NCBI RefSeq assembly: GCF_016756315.1
Contig: NZ_AP024235.1
Coordinates: 868,001-932,000 of the forward strand
Origin: Alteromonas sp. KC3
Lineage (GTDB): Bacteria; Pseudomonadota; Gammaproteobacteria; Enterobacterales; Alteromonadaceae
Reading direction: 5' to 3'
DNA length: 64,000 nt
Below are positions 27,630 to 36,536 of the stretch, in pieces. The position numbers and the translations under genes are program-made. Positions within the stretch are counted from its first letter, which is position 1. Each line of letters opens with the position of its first letter. The notes beneath the pieces are model-generated. The model saw only the letters and a list, made by a program, of their open reading frames with translations. It ran no database searches and was not told the DNA's origin.

Positions 27630-27856
27630 CTGCACTTACCTGAATCGTGTCGCGCACCGCTTTCAATCACAATAGTAAACGGCGTAAACAGTACTTTAAT
27701 ATCACGCTGTTTTACCACACTTTTCGTAGGTGCTACTTCATTGTGCCGATCTATTATGACGAATCAGCGTAGCAATAAATGATACTTCAAAATAAAAGTG
27801 AAGCATTCATCGCTTTTGTGAAGGATTTACGAATTATTATTGCTAAGGAACTCGAT

Positions 27857-28393
27857 ATGTATACACAGAAATTGCACCCCGCTACTCAATTCCCCGATAT
27901 TACGGTTAAATCGTCTTCAGATGAGGTTGTCGCACTTGCTGACAAGCAAGAAGGATGTGACTGGAAAATGGTTGTAGTGTTTCGGGGAAAGCACTGTCCA
28001 ATCTGTACTAAATATCTCAACAAGCTTGAAGAATTCAAAGGTCGGCTACGAGAATTAAACGTCGACTTAGTTGCTGTTAGTGGAGACAGCAAAGCGCAAC
28101 TTGAAGAGCATATGAAAGATCTCTCCATCAGTTTTCCTATTGCTTACGGCCTAACTCAGCAAGACATGGAGACACTAGGGCTTTACATCTCAACGCCTCG
28201 TTCAGAAAAAGAAACGGATCATAACTTTGCTGAACCTGCGTTATTTGTGCTCAACGAGAATAACGAGATTCATATTGCTGAAATAGCCAACGCACCATTT
28301 GTACGCCCCGATCTAGAGCAGTTGGTTTCAGGGTTAGAGTTTATAAGAAATCCAGACAACAATTACCCTATCCGTGGCACGTATAAGGCATAG
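27857..28393 (+). CDS. Peroxiredoxin-like thioredoxin-fold protein
   Basis: A 178-residue cytoplasmic protein of the AhpC/TSA-related peroxiredoxin-like group. The active site FRGKHCPIC has Cys47 and Cys50, a CxxC in place of the single peroxidatic cysteine context of classic peroxiredoxins. LNVDLVAVSGDSKAQLEEHM and FPIAYGLTQQDMETLGLYIS are the following strand-helix segments typical of the fold. The ATG at 27857 is preferred: AAGGAA lies six to eleven bases before it. An in-frame ATG at 27779 would add 26 residues with no family resemblance. It probably acts as a peroxidase or thiol oxidoreductase. Confidence 0.8.
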   Translation: MYTQKLHPATQFPDITVKSSSDEVVALADKQEGCDWKMVVVFRGKHCPICTKYLNKLEEFKGRLRELNVDLVAVSGDSKAQLEEHMKDLSISFPIAYGLTQQDMETLGLYISTPRSEKETDHNFAEPALFVLNENNEIHIAEIANAPFVRPDLEQLVSGLEFIRNPDNNYPIRGTYKA

Positions 28394-28417
28394 CGTGAGT
28401 CAGTTTTAACTCTCTAG

Positions 28418-29017
28418 CTAACGCGACGATTTTACACTCATCGCGACAGGTGCCATGTGCGCTTTAAATCCTGCCACTTCGGTGGCAGGCAGCTTTATGT
28501 GCATATCTACACAGTGGGAATAATCGCACTGTGCTATATCGCCTGAAGCTTGTTCTACCAAGTGGCGCACAAATTGTTCATGCTTAAAATCAACCTCTAC
28601 AAACACATCTTCTAAGCTTATTTCTTGGCGTATCTCTAATTCGTCAATTGCTTGCTGTGCAGCCGCTGAATAGGCTCGTACTAATCCGCCTGCACCCAGT
28701 TTAATACCACCAAAGTAACGTGTGACAATAATCATGATGTCACCAATGTCTTTGTGTTGTAGCACATTAAGAATAGGTTTCCCCGCAGTACCGCTAGGTT
28801 CACCGTCATCGGCCATGGCTGCACTAGTGGGCATATTTGGGCTACCAAATACATAGGCCCAACAATGGTGGCGTGCGTCCGGGTATTGTTGCTTAACGCT
28901 GTCTAACAGCGCCATGGCACTTTCGCGAGAATTCGCAAAGGCAGCAAAAGCAATAAACTTGCTTTTCTTAATTTCGTACAGGGTTTCAACCTGATTGGCG
29001 GGAACGGGATAACTCAT
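28418..29017 (-). CDS. yigZ: YigZ / IMPACT family protein
   Basis: A 199-residue cytoplasmic protein. The UPF0029/IMPACT domain (about 15-125) contains KKSKFIAFAAF, ARHHCWAYVFG, the signature DDGEPSGTAGKPIL, and TRYFGGIKLGAGGLVRAYS. The C-terminal small domain (about 135-195) is the DUF1949 type. E. coli YigZ has 205 residues. Its cellular job is not well established; the eukaryotic relative IMPACT works in translational control. The ATG at 29017 fits the family start; the frame stays open further upstream without resemblance. It is divergent from the DUF3754 gene. Confidence 0.88.
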   Translation of the reverse strand: MSYPVPANQVETLYEIKKSKFIAFAAFANSRESAMALLDSVKQQYPDARHHCWAYVFGSPNMPTSAAMADDGEPSGTAGKPILNVLQHKDIGDIMIIVTRYFGGIKLGAGGLVRAYSAAAQQAIDELEIRQEISLEDVFVEVDFKHEQFVRHLVEQASGDIAQCDYSHCVDMHIKLPATEVAGFKAHMAPVAMSVKSSR

Positions 29018-29185
29018 CGGCGCAGTATACCAAATCGTGATGCACATAAAATGATGAATATCTATGAAGTGGTGATGTTTATACCTTAGATGTAATGTGG
29101 GAACTGAAACTTGAGTTCGGTCTAGCTTTGCTGTACCACATTGCTTTAACCTCATTTGTTAATGCTCGGGAATAAGAAAAATACA

Positions 29186-30430
29186 ATGACGCGAGAACGC
29201 TATATTCCTTTTAGAAAGCATGATGTTATTACATTGTGCGAAGACCTTACTGAATCGCCTGATATAGAGAATGCCAATCAATTCGACACGTTCGCAAAGC
29301 TTTTAGTGAGCCGCATTCACTACGATTATCACAATCGTTTAGAACATCTTAAAGATAACTATGCGCTGTTTGATCCTAACCGTGATACTCGCGTGATAGG
29401 TCAGATAACTCATACTGACTTACAAACAAGCAAACAGGCATTTTCGTCGGGCTTTGCAGAACTGCTCGACGCTGCAAATTTTGAGAAAGTTACTGACGAA
29501 GACCTAAGAGAAGCGCTTAATGAAGAGTCGTTATTTAAAGTGCGCTTAGAAGTACAGTTTGACGATTTTGAAGACGTTGTGTTCTACCGTCGTGGAGAGT
29601 CAGTTAAAACAGAAACACTTCGTCAGTGGTGGGGGCTAAGAAAAAGAAAAATTGAGTTTACGCACTACGATCGCGTAGCGGTATACATTACGTTTAAAGA
29701 CGCAGATTACTTTAATCAAAATAACCGAAAATCACTCACTTTTACGCCCGGCTCAACCATAGTGAAGCTTTTTCAGAACGTCCCAAAAGCCGATTTGGAA
29801 ATGCTGTTTCCCAACAGCGAAGTGCGCATGAGACCACTAGACAAGCTGATTATTGGCGCGTCGGCGGCAGTAGGAGGCACGGTAGTATTGGTTACTAAGC
29901 TTGGCGCATCGCTTATTTTAATGGCGTCAGTAGTGGCGTTTTGGCTAGGGTTAAGAGATGAAGAAGTGACGCTTACTACGCAAAGTTTAATGACCTTTGG
30001 TATTGGTATGGGCGTCTTCGGAAGCTTTATTTTCAAAGAGTGGACAAAGTTTAAAAACAGAAAAATTCGCTTTATGAAAGCCTTGTCTGACAATCTCTAT
30101 TTTAAAAACCTTGATAACAACGCGGGCGTTTTTCACACCCTTATCGATGCTGCAGAAGAAGAGGATTGCAAAGAGGCGCTGTTGGCATATTCCTTTTTGC
30201 TTAACTTCGGTAGCACGGGCATTAGCGCAGAGGAACTTGACGAGAAAATTGAGCACTGGTTTATGCAGCAGCACCAATGCGTACTCGATTTCGACGTGGC
30301 CGATGCCCTTAACAAACTTGTGCGTATGAATATTGTTTCGCAATCAAACGACATATTTAAAGCAAAACCATTGCGTGAGGCTTGCGCAATACTCGACAAT
30401 TATTGGGATAATATATATCAAAGTGCGTAG
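29186..30430 (+). CDS. DUF3754 (TMEM143-like) membrane protein
   Basis: A 414-residue protein resembling the DUF3754 family, which includes mitochondrial TMEM143. The soluble N-terminal part (1-215) starts RERYIPFRKHDVI and has WWGLRKRKIEFTHYDRVAVY. Two membrane helices follow at about 225-255 (IIGASAAVGGTVVLVTKLGA...) and about 270-292. The C-terminal region (about 300-410) is soluble and helical. The function is unknown. ATG 29186 is selected because GGGAATAAG lies upstream and MTRERYIPF fits a family start; ATG 29162 in frame is an alternative. Confidence 0.78.
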   Translation: MTRERYIPFRKHDVITLCEDLTESPDIENANQFDTFAKLLVSRIHYDYHNRLEHLKDNYALFDPNRDTRVIGQITHTDLQTSKQAFSSGFAELLDAANFEKVTDEDLREALNEESLFKVRLEVQFDDFEDVVFYRRGESVKTETLRQWWGLRKRKIEFTHYDRVAVYITFKDADYFNQNNRKSLTFTPGSTIVKLFQNVPKADLEMLFPNSEVRMRPLDKLIIGASAAVGGTVVLVTKLGASLILMASVVAFWLGLRDEEVTLTTQSLMTFGIGMGVFGSFIFKEWTKFKNRKIRFMKALSDNLYFKNLDNNAGVFHTLIDAAEEEDCKEALLAYSFLLNFGSTGISAEELDEKIEHWFMQQHQCVLDFDVADALNKLVRMNIVSQSNDIFKAKPLREACAILDNYWDNIYQSA

Positions 30431-30685
30431 CAAGTTCACGTTCATTGCAAAGGCGAAAAATAGCAGTGGTCAAAATCGCTAAATGTTAGTCAATAGCGTA
30501 TTTTGATGGTTTTTGGCACAGAGTGATGTTGGCTTTGTTTTTGGTGTTTTTTGTTTAAGTCTTTGAATTGTATGGGTAATTAAAAGTTGGCGCGGTCATT
30601 GAAATAGACTGGATAAGTTTAGCAAATTGCACACAAGTGCATTCACTAAACATTACTCAATGTCATTCAATAAGGAAATCGTGCT

Positions 30686-31009
30686 ATGAAAACGCTTGTA
30701 AAATCTATCGCTACTGTCGCAATTGCTACTATGTTCACTGGTGCTGCTATGGCCTCTACACAAATTGAGGCAGCAGATGATTCTGTTACTTCAAATCTTT
30801 GTGTTGCTGCAGCTACGGGTAACAAATGGAAATTGCATAAAGAGCTTAAACTGTCTGCTGTTGATAAGCAGTATGTTGCCAGCGAAATGACCTGTAACGG
30901 CATGTCTGTTGCTGAATTCGTTGACCAATACGGTGCAAACAGTGAAGCAATTAAAAAGTACCTAAATATTGAAAGCCAGGCTATTGCTAACGTTTCTTAC
31001 AGCAAATAA
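30686..31009 (+). CDS. Small secreted DUF3718 family protein
   Basis: A 107-residue exported protein. The signal peptide is about 23 residues (cleavage after GAAMA). The mature protein has two cysteines (SNLCVAAATGNKWKL and SEMTCNGMSVAEFVDQYG) that may form a periplasmic disulfide. This is the pattern of DUF3718 proteins, common in Alteromonadales and Shewanella and without known function. AAGGAA lies nine bases before the ATG. A hairpin follows the gene, so it is probably monocistronic. Confidence 0.82.
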   Translation: MKTLVKSIATVAIATMFTGAAMASTQIEAADDSVTSNLCVAAATGNKWKLHKELKLSAVDKQYVASEMTCNGMSVAEFVDQYGANSEAIKKYLNIESQAIANVSYSK

Positions 31010-31026
31010 GTTGGCGTACCGTAACC

Positions 31027-31061
31027 TTGCCCATTCACTAACAATCATCGTGAATGGGCAA
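31027..31061 (+). terminator. Terminator-like hairpin after the DUF3718 gene
   Basis: TTGCCCATTCAC / GTGAATGGGCAA, a perfect 12-bp stem with an 11-nt loop, lies 18 bases after the stop. The trailing sequence is only moderately T-rich. Confidence 0.7.
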
Positions 31062-31305
31062 TGGCTTGCTCAACATAGCGCAGACCATTTTCAAAACAGA
31101 TGTAAGTGCCACTAAGATCCCAAATTTTAAAACCCAAGCTTCAAAGCTCAAACCTCAATACCCAAACTCAAAGTCCAAAACCATACACCTTAATGTCATT
31201 AGGTCGTTGTCACACAAATAGAAAATCTCTATAGTTCATACAGACAAGGCATTAACCGTCTTGATGCGCTAATTCTCTACACTACATTCCTGGTTTCTCT
31301 GCTAC

Positions 31306-32715
31306 ATGAAAATACTGCACACCTCAGATTGGCACCTTGGCCAAAGCTTTTTTACCAAAAGCCGAAAGAACGAACACGCTGCCTTTTTAAAATGGCTTCT
31401 TGATGAAGTTCAAACGCACAGTGTTGATGCGCTTATTGTAGCAGGCGATGTGTTTGATACGGGCACACCGCCAAGTTATGCCCGCGAGCTATATCATGAA
31501 TTTATCGGTGCGCTGCAAACAAAGAAATGTACGTTGATTGTACTGGGCGGAAATCACGACTCTGTATCTGTACTTAACGAAAGCAAAGCGTTGCTGAAAT
31601 ACTTAAATAGCCATGTTATCGCCAGTACTTTCGGCGATGCTGACGACCAGGTCATTACATTAGAAGACAGTCAGGGGAATTGCGGTGCCATCTTGTGTGC
31701 GGTGCCATTTATTCGTCCTCGTGATGTCATTATAAGTAGCGCAGGGCAAGATGCTGTTGAAAAACGCCAAGCGTTGGGTGATGCCATAAAACAGCATTAC
31801 GCTACCTTGTTCCAAAAGGCCGTGTCGCTGCGTGAAGCTAGTTCAAGCGCAAGTGACAAGCTGATCCCTATTATTGCCACGGGACATTTAACAGCACTTG
31901 GCGTAAGCCAGTCAGAAAGTGTTCGCGACATTTATATCGGCACATTAGAAGGTTTTGATGCATCGGGCTTTCCGCCGGCAGATTACATTGCGTTGGGTCA
32001 TATTCATCGACCACAGAAAGTGGCTGGGAAAGCACATATTCGTTACTCTGGCTCGCCTATTCCCCTAAGTTTTGACGAGCTTAATACGCAAAAACAAGTA
32101 GTGCTGGTGGATTTTGATGGTGATGAAAATGGCCCCGAGATAACCACAATATCGGTGCCTCGTTTTCAGGCAATGCAAGTTATAAAGGGCGACCTTACCA
32201 CTATAGAGCAAAAAATTACTACGTCTGACGACATTGCTAATGCCACTGAAGTGCAGCCAGTATGGCTGTGTATTGAAGTAGAAACTCAAGACTACCTGAC
32301 GGACTTACAGCAGCGCATTCAGCAAATGCTAGACGGTAAACATGCTGAAATTTTGCAGCTTAAGCGGGTGAGAAAACAGCAAGTAAATCGTTTATCTGAA
32401 AAGCAGAATGTGCAGCTAAGTGAGCTGTCAGTCACTGAGGTGTTCGAAGCGCGACTTGAGCTTGAGAATTTTGACGACACGCCTGAGCGTATGTCGCGAA
32501 TATCCAACTTATTTGCCGACGCTGTTGAGTTGGTCAACACCAATCAAGAAGACCTTGATGGTCAGCAAGGTGTTCAAAACAGTATTCAAGGTGGTGGCAA
32601 AAAGAGCGTTCAAAGTAGCGAGCTTGGCGAGACGCCAGAAAATACACCGCCAGAAGATACAGTGAGTTTACAGCAAACCTCGCTGCTCTTTGATGAGACG
32701 GAGGATAAAGCATGA
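31306..32715 (+). CDS. sbcD: Nuclease subunit SbcD
   Basis: A 469-residue Mre11-type phosphoesterase, the nuclease subunit of the SbcCD complex that opens hairpins and trims blocked DNA ends. Metal-binding motifs appear in order: SDWHLGQSF (8-16), VAGDVFDTG, LGGNHDS, ATGHLTALG and LGHIHRPQ. The C-terminal 100 residues hold the capping/SbcC-binding region and an acidic, low-complexity tail (NTPPEDTVSLQQ). E. coli SbcD is about 400 residues; the extra length is mostly this tail. The stop overlaps the sbcC ATG by 4 bases. Confidence 0.95.
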   Translation: MKILHTSDWHLGQSFFTKSRKNEHAAFLKWLLDEVQTHSVDALIVAGDVFDTGTPPSYARELYHEFIGALQTKKCTLIVLGGNHDSVSVLNESKALLKYLNSHVIASTFGDADDQVITLEDSQGNCGAILCAVPFIRPRDVIISSAGQDAVEKRQALGDAIKQHYATLFQKAVSLREASSSASDKLIPIIATGHLTALGVSQSESVRDIYIGTLEGFDASGFPPADYIALGHIHRPQKVAGKAHIRYSGSPIPLSFDELNTQKQVVLVDFDGDENGPEITTISVPRFQAMQVIKGDLTTIEQKITTSDDIANATEVQPVWLCIEVETQDYLTDLQQRIQQMLDGKHAEILQLKRVRKQQVNRLSEKQNVQLSELSVTEVFEARLELENFDDTPERMSRISNLFADAVELVNTNQEDLDGQQGVQNSIQGGGKKSVQSSELGETPENTPPEDTVSLQQTSLLFDETEDKA

Positions 32716-35700
32716 GGATCCTCAATTTACGTCTTAAAAACCTAAACGCTCTTAAAGGCGAGTGGAAAATTGATTTCACACAATCTCCTTTTGTAGACAA
32801 TGGTTTATTTGCTATTACCGGGCCCACTGGCGCGGGAAAAACCACTTTGCTGGATGCCATCTGTCTGGCCCTTTACCACCAAACGCCGCGCCTTGGGGCG
32901 ATTTCTGTGTCGAACAACGACATTATGACCCGCGGTACTGCCGAGTGTTTGGCTGAGGTAGAATTTGATATTAAGGGCAAAGCGTACCGCGCGTTTTGGA
33001 GTATGCGGCGGGCAAGAGGCAAAGCTGATGGCAATTTGCAAAGTGCCGATGTAGAACTTGCCGAAGTTGAATCAGGTAAAGTACTGGCCACGCAAGTGCG
33101 CCCCAAAAGTGACGAGATTGAGCGCTTAACTGGGCTTAACTTTGCACGCTTTACAAAATCGATGATGCTGTCTCAAGGCGATTTCGCTGCATTTTTAAAT
33201 GCTAATGAAGGTGATAGGGCAGAGCTCCTTGAAGAGCTTACCGGAACAGAGATTTATGGCCAAATATCACAAGCGGTGCATCAACAATTTACAGACGCCA
33301 AGCAAACTAAAAAAGAATTTTCGCTTAAATTAGAAGGTGTAACTCTACTTAGCGAAGAGCAAGTTACGGCCCTTGAGCAACAGCTTAGTGAAGTACAAGT
33401 GAATGTGAAGGCGCTGAATACGGAGATTGAATATTTACAGCAACAAAAGCACTGGCAACAAGCATTAGAAGAAAGCAAAAACGCAGTAAATACGGCAAAG
33501 CACGACAAAGCAGAAGCTGATGCGGCAATAAGCGAAGCTAAAGATGAGCTCGATAGTTTAAGGCGCAGTGAACCTGCCGAAGCGCTTAGGGTGCCTTACG
33601 CGAGTATGCAATCACTAAAACGAGATGTAGAAAGCTATCAAACGCGCCTGAATGAAAAAACAGCGCTGTTGCCAGATGTACAGCAACAAAAACAACAAGC
33701 CGCCCAAGGGGTTGAACAGGCCCATGCTGCGCTTAATAACGCCAAGTCGCAAAGTAGCGCACTAGAGCAGCGCATTACAAACGATATTCTACCTATCGAC
33801 AATGAACTTGGTCATAGTGAAAAAGCACTGCGTCATCACCGTGAAGCTATTGAAACGCTTACCCATGAATTAAACGCGCTAGAGCAACAAAAAACGCAGC
33901 GAGAACATGAAGTTGCAAGTCAAAAGCGTGAGCAAGAAACGCTGTCTAGCTACCTTAATGCGAACGCAAGCCTAGGCGCTATGGCCGAACACATTAGCGG
34001 GTGGAATGAAAGCGCAGGGCATATTGCCATTGAATATCAAACAATTTCAGCGTTGGCTAAAAAGCATGAAGCCGATACCCATAGTTTGGCCGAGCTTAAA
34101 GCAAAGCAGCAGGGCATTGAGCAATCTGTTGCAGCGCTGAGTGCGCAGTGTGAAAAGGAACAACAACACCTCGCAAAATGCCAGCAAGCGCTTGATGCAT
34201 TATTAGTTAACGGTGATAAAGCGGCACTGACGCAGGAGCGTGATAGCAAGCTAGCGCAGTGGAACAATTTGCTTCAGCTAGAGCATTTACAGCAACAATA
34301 TAGTGATGCTGAAGGTCAGCTTAGTGAATTCACGTCGCAACACCATGCGCATCACGAAACCCTTAATCAGCAGCAGGCTGAACGAAACCGTCTTGTCGAG
34401 TTGTACAAGCAAACCAGAACTGAGCTTAAAGATATTGAAGCACTTATCGCACTTGACGCTGAAGTGGCTCAGTTGCGTGCGCAGCTTAAAGCCGGTGAAC
34501 CGTGCCCTGTGTGTGGCGCAAACGAGCACCCTGTATCAAGCGTAGCGATAGACGTACCAGAGACTATTACGCGTCGTGATGCCCTTAAGCAAAAGCTAGA
34601 AAGCATTGAGCTAGAAGGTGCCAAAGCCAAAGAAAGTGTTACTAACGCAGAGCTCACACTTGCGCAAATTGAAAAGCAGTGCGACCAACTTACTGCGTCT
34701 AAGGAATCGCTTACCGCCAAATGGCATGGCTTTACTGAGGAACTCACCGCTGCCTTTGCGTCGTTTAATGAGACGCTACCTGCACTTGATATTACAAACA
34801 AAAAGGGCCTGTCAGATTTTGTGGCCCAGTTTAAAGCGCGAGGCGAGGCAATAAAAGCGCAGCTTGAGAGCATTGCTCATGCAGAAGCCGCCTTAAATGG
34901 CGCAACGTCTACCGTGACGAACACAAACAATACTTTGTTAAGTAAAACCAATGAAAAGCAGTTGATTGAACAACAGGTCACTTCGCTACAACAACAAATG
35001 ACCAATGACAGCGATGTATTGGAGAAAAAACAACGTGATCTCGACAGCCGTACTCAATCGGTATTAACACGTATAGCTGAATTGCTAGAACAGGCGCCAG
35101 AACAAGAAAAAGAACAAGAGCAACCACCCAGCGCACAAAACCTTCAGCAGTGGCTGGTTGATAAGGCTGAAGCCCTTAAAACCTACAAGCAAAACAAACA
35201 ACAATTCGAAGCATTAACACCGCATATCACTGACTTTAATAATAAAGTTATCGAGCTAAAACGCGACATTGAGAGTGTGTCAAAGCAGTTAAAACAAGTT
35301 AATGATGAGAGCGTTAAAGTAGCGGAAACCATATCAGCGCTAAAACAAAAGCGAGACACTCTGTTTCCTGAGAAAGACATTGATGCACAACGAACCCAGG
35401 CAAGCAACACGATAGCGAAAGCGGAATCTACTCTGCAAGACACCACGCAGCAATTGCATATTGCGGATACGCGTGTGTCTAGACTAGAAGCTGAAATTGC
35501 ACAGCTAAACGAGCAGTTAAAAGAGAAAAGTGCGGCATTTGAACAGGCCAATGCACAATTTACCGAAAAGCTGTCAGCAAGCCCGTTTGATGATGAGAAG
35601 GCCTTTTCCGCTGCATTGCTTAACGATGATGAACGCAAACGGCTTGTCAGTTTAGAAAAAACACTTGTCGAAAAACACAGTCAAGCGCAACTGCGCTTAT

Positions 35701-36455
35701 CCAATGCTGAAGAGGCATTGAACAAGCTGTTATCTCATGAGAATGCAAAGTCGTGGCAGGCAAGCCTTGATGAGAAGGGCGCTAGTTGGGCGTCAGATAC
35801 GCTTACAGAGAAAATGGCGCAAAAAGATACGCTGCTTTCACAGCAAGGGCAGGTAGAGCAGCAGGTTAGGGCAAATAATCAAGCGCGAGAAAAGCAGCAG
35901 CAGTTGGTCAGTGAAATGGCGTCGTTTGAAACCTACTACGATGACATTACCTATTTGCACTCGCTAATTGGCTCGGCAAGCGGTGACAAGTTCAGGCGCT
36001 TTGCGCAAGGCTTAACGCTAGACAATCTGGTGCAGCTAGCGAATCAACAGCTCGACAAGTTACACGGTCGCTACCAGCTTATTCGCAAGGAAAACGAGGG
36101 ACTTGGATTGAGTGTGCTGGATACGTGGCAGGGCGACGTTGTACGTGATACTAAAACCTTATCAGGCGGCGAAAGCTTTTTAGTGAGCTTAGCCCTTGCA
36201 CTAGCGCTCTCTGATTTGGTGAGTCACAAGACCAGTATCGATTCACTGTTTTTAGATGAAGGCTTTGGCACACTAGATGCTGAAACGCTGGATGTGGCAC
36301 TTGATGCGCTAGATAACTTAAACGCCAGCGGCAAAATGATCGGCGTGATCAGTCATATCGAAGCCATGAAAGAACGCATTCCTACTCAGCTCAAAGTGAT
36401 CAAGCGCAACGGCGTTGGGTTAAGCGCGTTAGAGAAACAATACGCGGTGGGGTAG
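32712..36455 (+). CDS. sbcC: DNA repair ATPase SbcC
   Basis: A 1247-residue SMC/Rad50-type ATPase. Walker A is GPTGAGKTT near residue 37. Two long coiled-coil arms surround the zinc hook CPVCG (Cys598 and Cys601, in GEPCPVCGANEHP). The C-terminal end has the signature LSGGESFLVSLALALAL and Walker B IDSLFLDEGFGTLD. It works with SbcD to process DNA hairpins, palindromes and protein-blocked ends. Length is usual for SbcC (about 1050-1250). It overlaps sbcD by ATGA, so the two are co-translated. Confidence 0.96.
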   Translation: MRILNLRLKNLNALKGEWKIDFTQSPFVDNGLFAITGPTGAGKTTLLDAICLALYHQTPRLGAISVSNNDIMTRGTAECLAEVEFDIKGKAYRAFWSMRRARGKADGNLQSADVELAEVESGKVLATQVRPKSDEIERLTGLNFARFTKSMMLSQGDFAAFLNANEGDRAELLEELTGTEIYGQISQAVHQQFTDAKQTKKEFSLKLEGVTLLSEEQVTALEQQLSEVQVNVKALNTEIEYLQQQKHWQQALEESKNAVNTAKHDKAEADAAISEAKDELDSLRRSEPAEALRVPYASMQSLKRDVESYQTRLNEKTALLPDVQQQKQQAAQGVEQAHAALNNAKSQSSALEQRITNDILPIDNELGHSEKALRHHREAIETLTHELNALEQQKTQREHEVASQKREQETLSSYLNANASLGAMAEHISGWNESAGHIAIEYQTISALAKKHEADTHSLAELKAKQQGIEQSVAALSAQCEKEQQHLAKCQQALDALLVNGDKAALTQERDSKLAQWNNLLQLEHLQQQYSDAEGQLSEFTSQHHAHHETLNQQQAERNRLVELYKQTRTELKDIEALIALDAEVAQLRAQLKAGEPCPVCGANEHPVSSVAIDVPETITRRDALKQKLESIELEGAKAKESVTNAELTLAQIEKQCDQLTASKESLTAKWHGFTEELTAAFASFNETLPALDITNKKGLSDFVAQFKARGEAIKAQLESIAHAEAALNGATSTVTNTNNTLLSKTNEKQLIEQQVTSLQQQMTNDSDVLEKKQRDLDSRTQSVLTRIAELLEQAPEQEKEQEQPPSAQNLQQWLVDKAEALKTYKQNKQQFEALTPHITDFNNKVIELKRDIESVSKQLKQVNDESVKVAETISALKQKRDTLFPEKDIDAQRTQASNTIAKAESTLQDTTQQLHIADTRVSRLEAEIAQLNEQLKEKSAAFEQANAQFTEKLSASPFDDEKAFSAALLNDDERKRLVSLEKTLVEKHSQAQLRLSNAEEALNKLLSHENAKSWQASLDEKGASWASDTLTEKMAQKDTLLSQQGQVEQQVRANNQAREKQQQLVSEMASFETYYDDITYLHSLIGSASGDKFRRFAQGLTLDNLVQLANQQLDKLHGRYQLIRKENEGLGLSVLDTWQGDVVRDTKTLSGGESFLVSLALALALSDLVSHKTSIDSLFLDEGFGTLDAETLDVALDALDNLNASGKMIGVISHIEAMKERIPTQLKVIKRNGVGLSALEKQYAVG

Positions 36456-36513
36456 AACCACTGCTTATAGGGGACTCCGTTACTACTAGCAAGATATTGA
36501 ATTTGTGTTATTT

Positions 36514-36533
36514 TATCTAGCCAAACCTAGATA
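36514..36533 (+). promoter_or_regulatory. Inverted repeat just before the S41 peptidase start
   Basis: TATCTAG / CTAGATA, a perfect 7-bp repeat with a 6-base spacer, ends three bases before the assumed ATG. No clear ribosome binding site lies nearby. It could be an operator or a hairpin covering the start region. Confidence 0.4.
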
Positions 36534-36536
36534 TGG

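Noticed and set aside
35183..35638. 151-codon open frame antisense to sbcC
   Set aside because: It is very Ser/Cys/Leu-rich, as expected from the reverse of a coiled-coil gene, with no ribosome binding site or motif.
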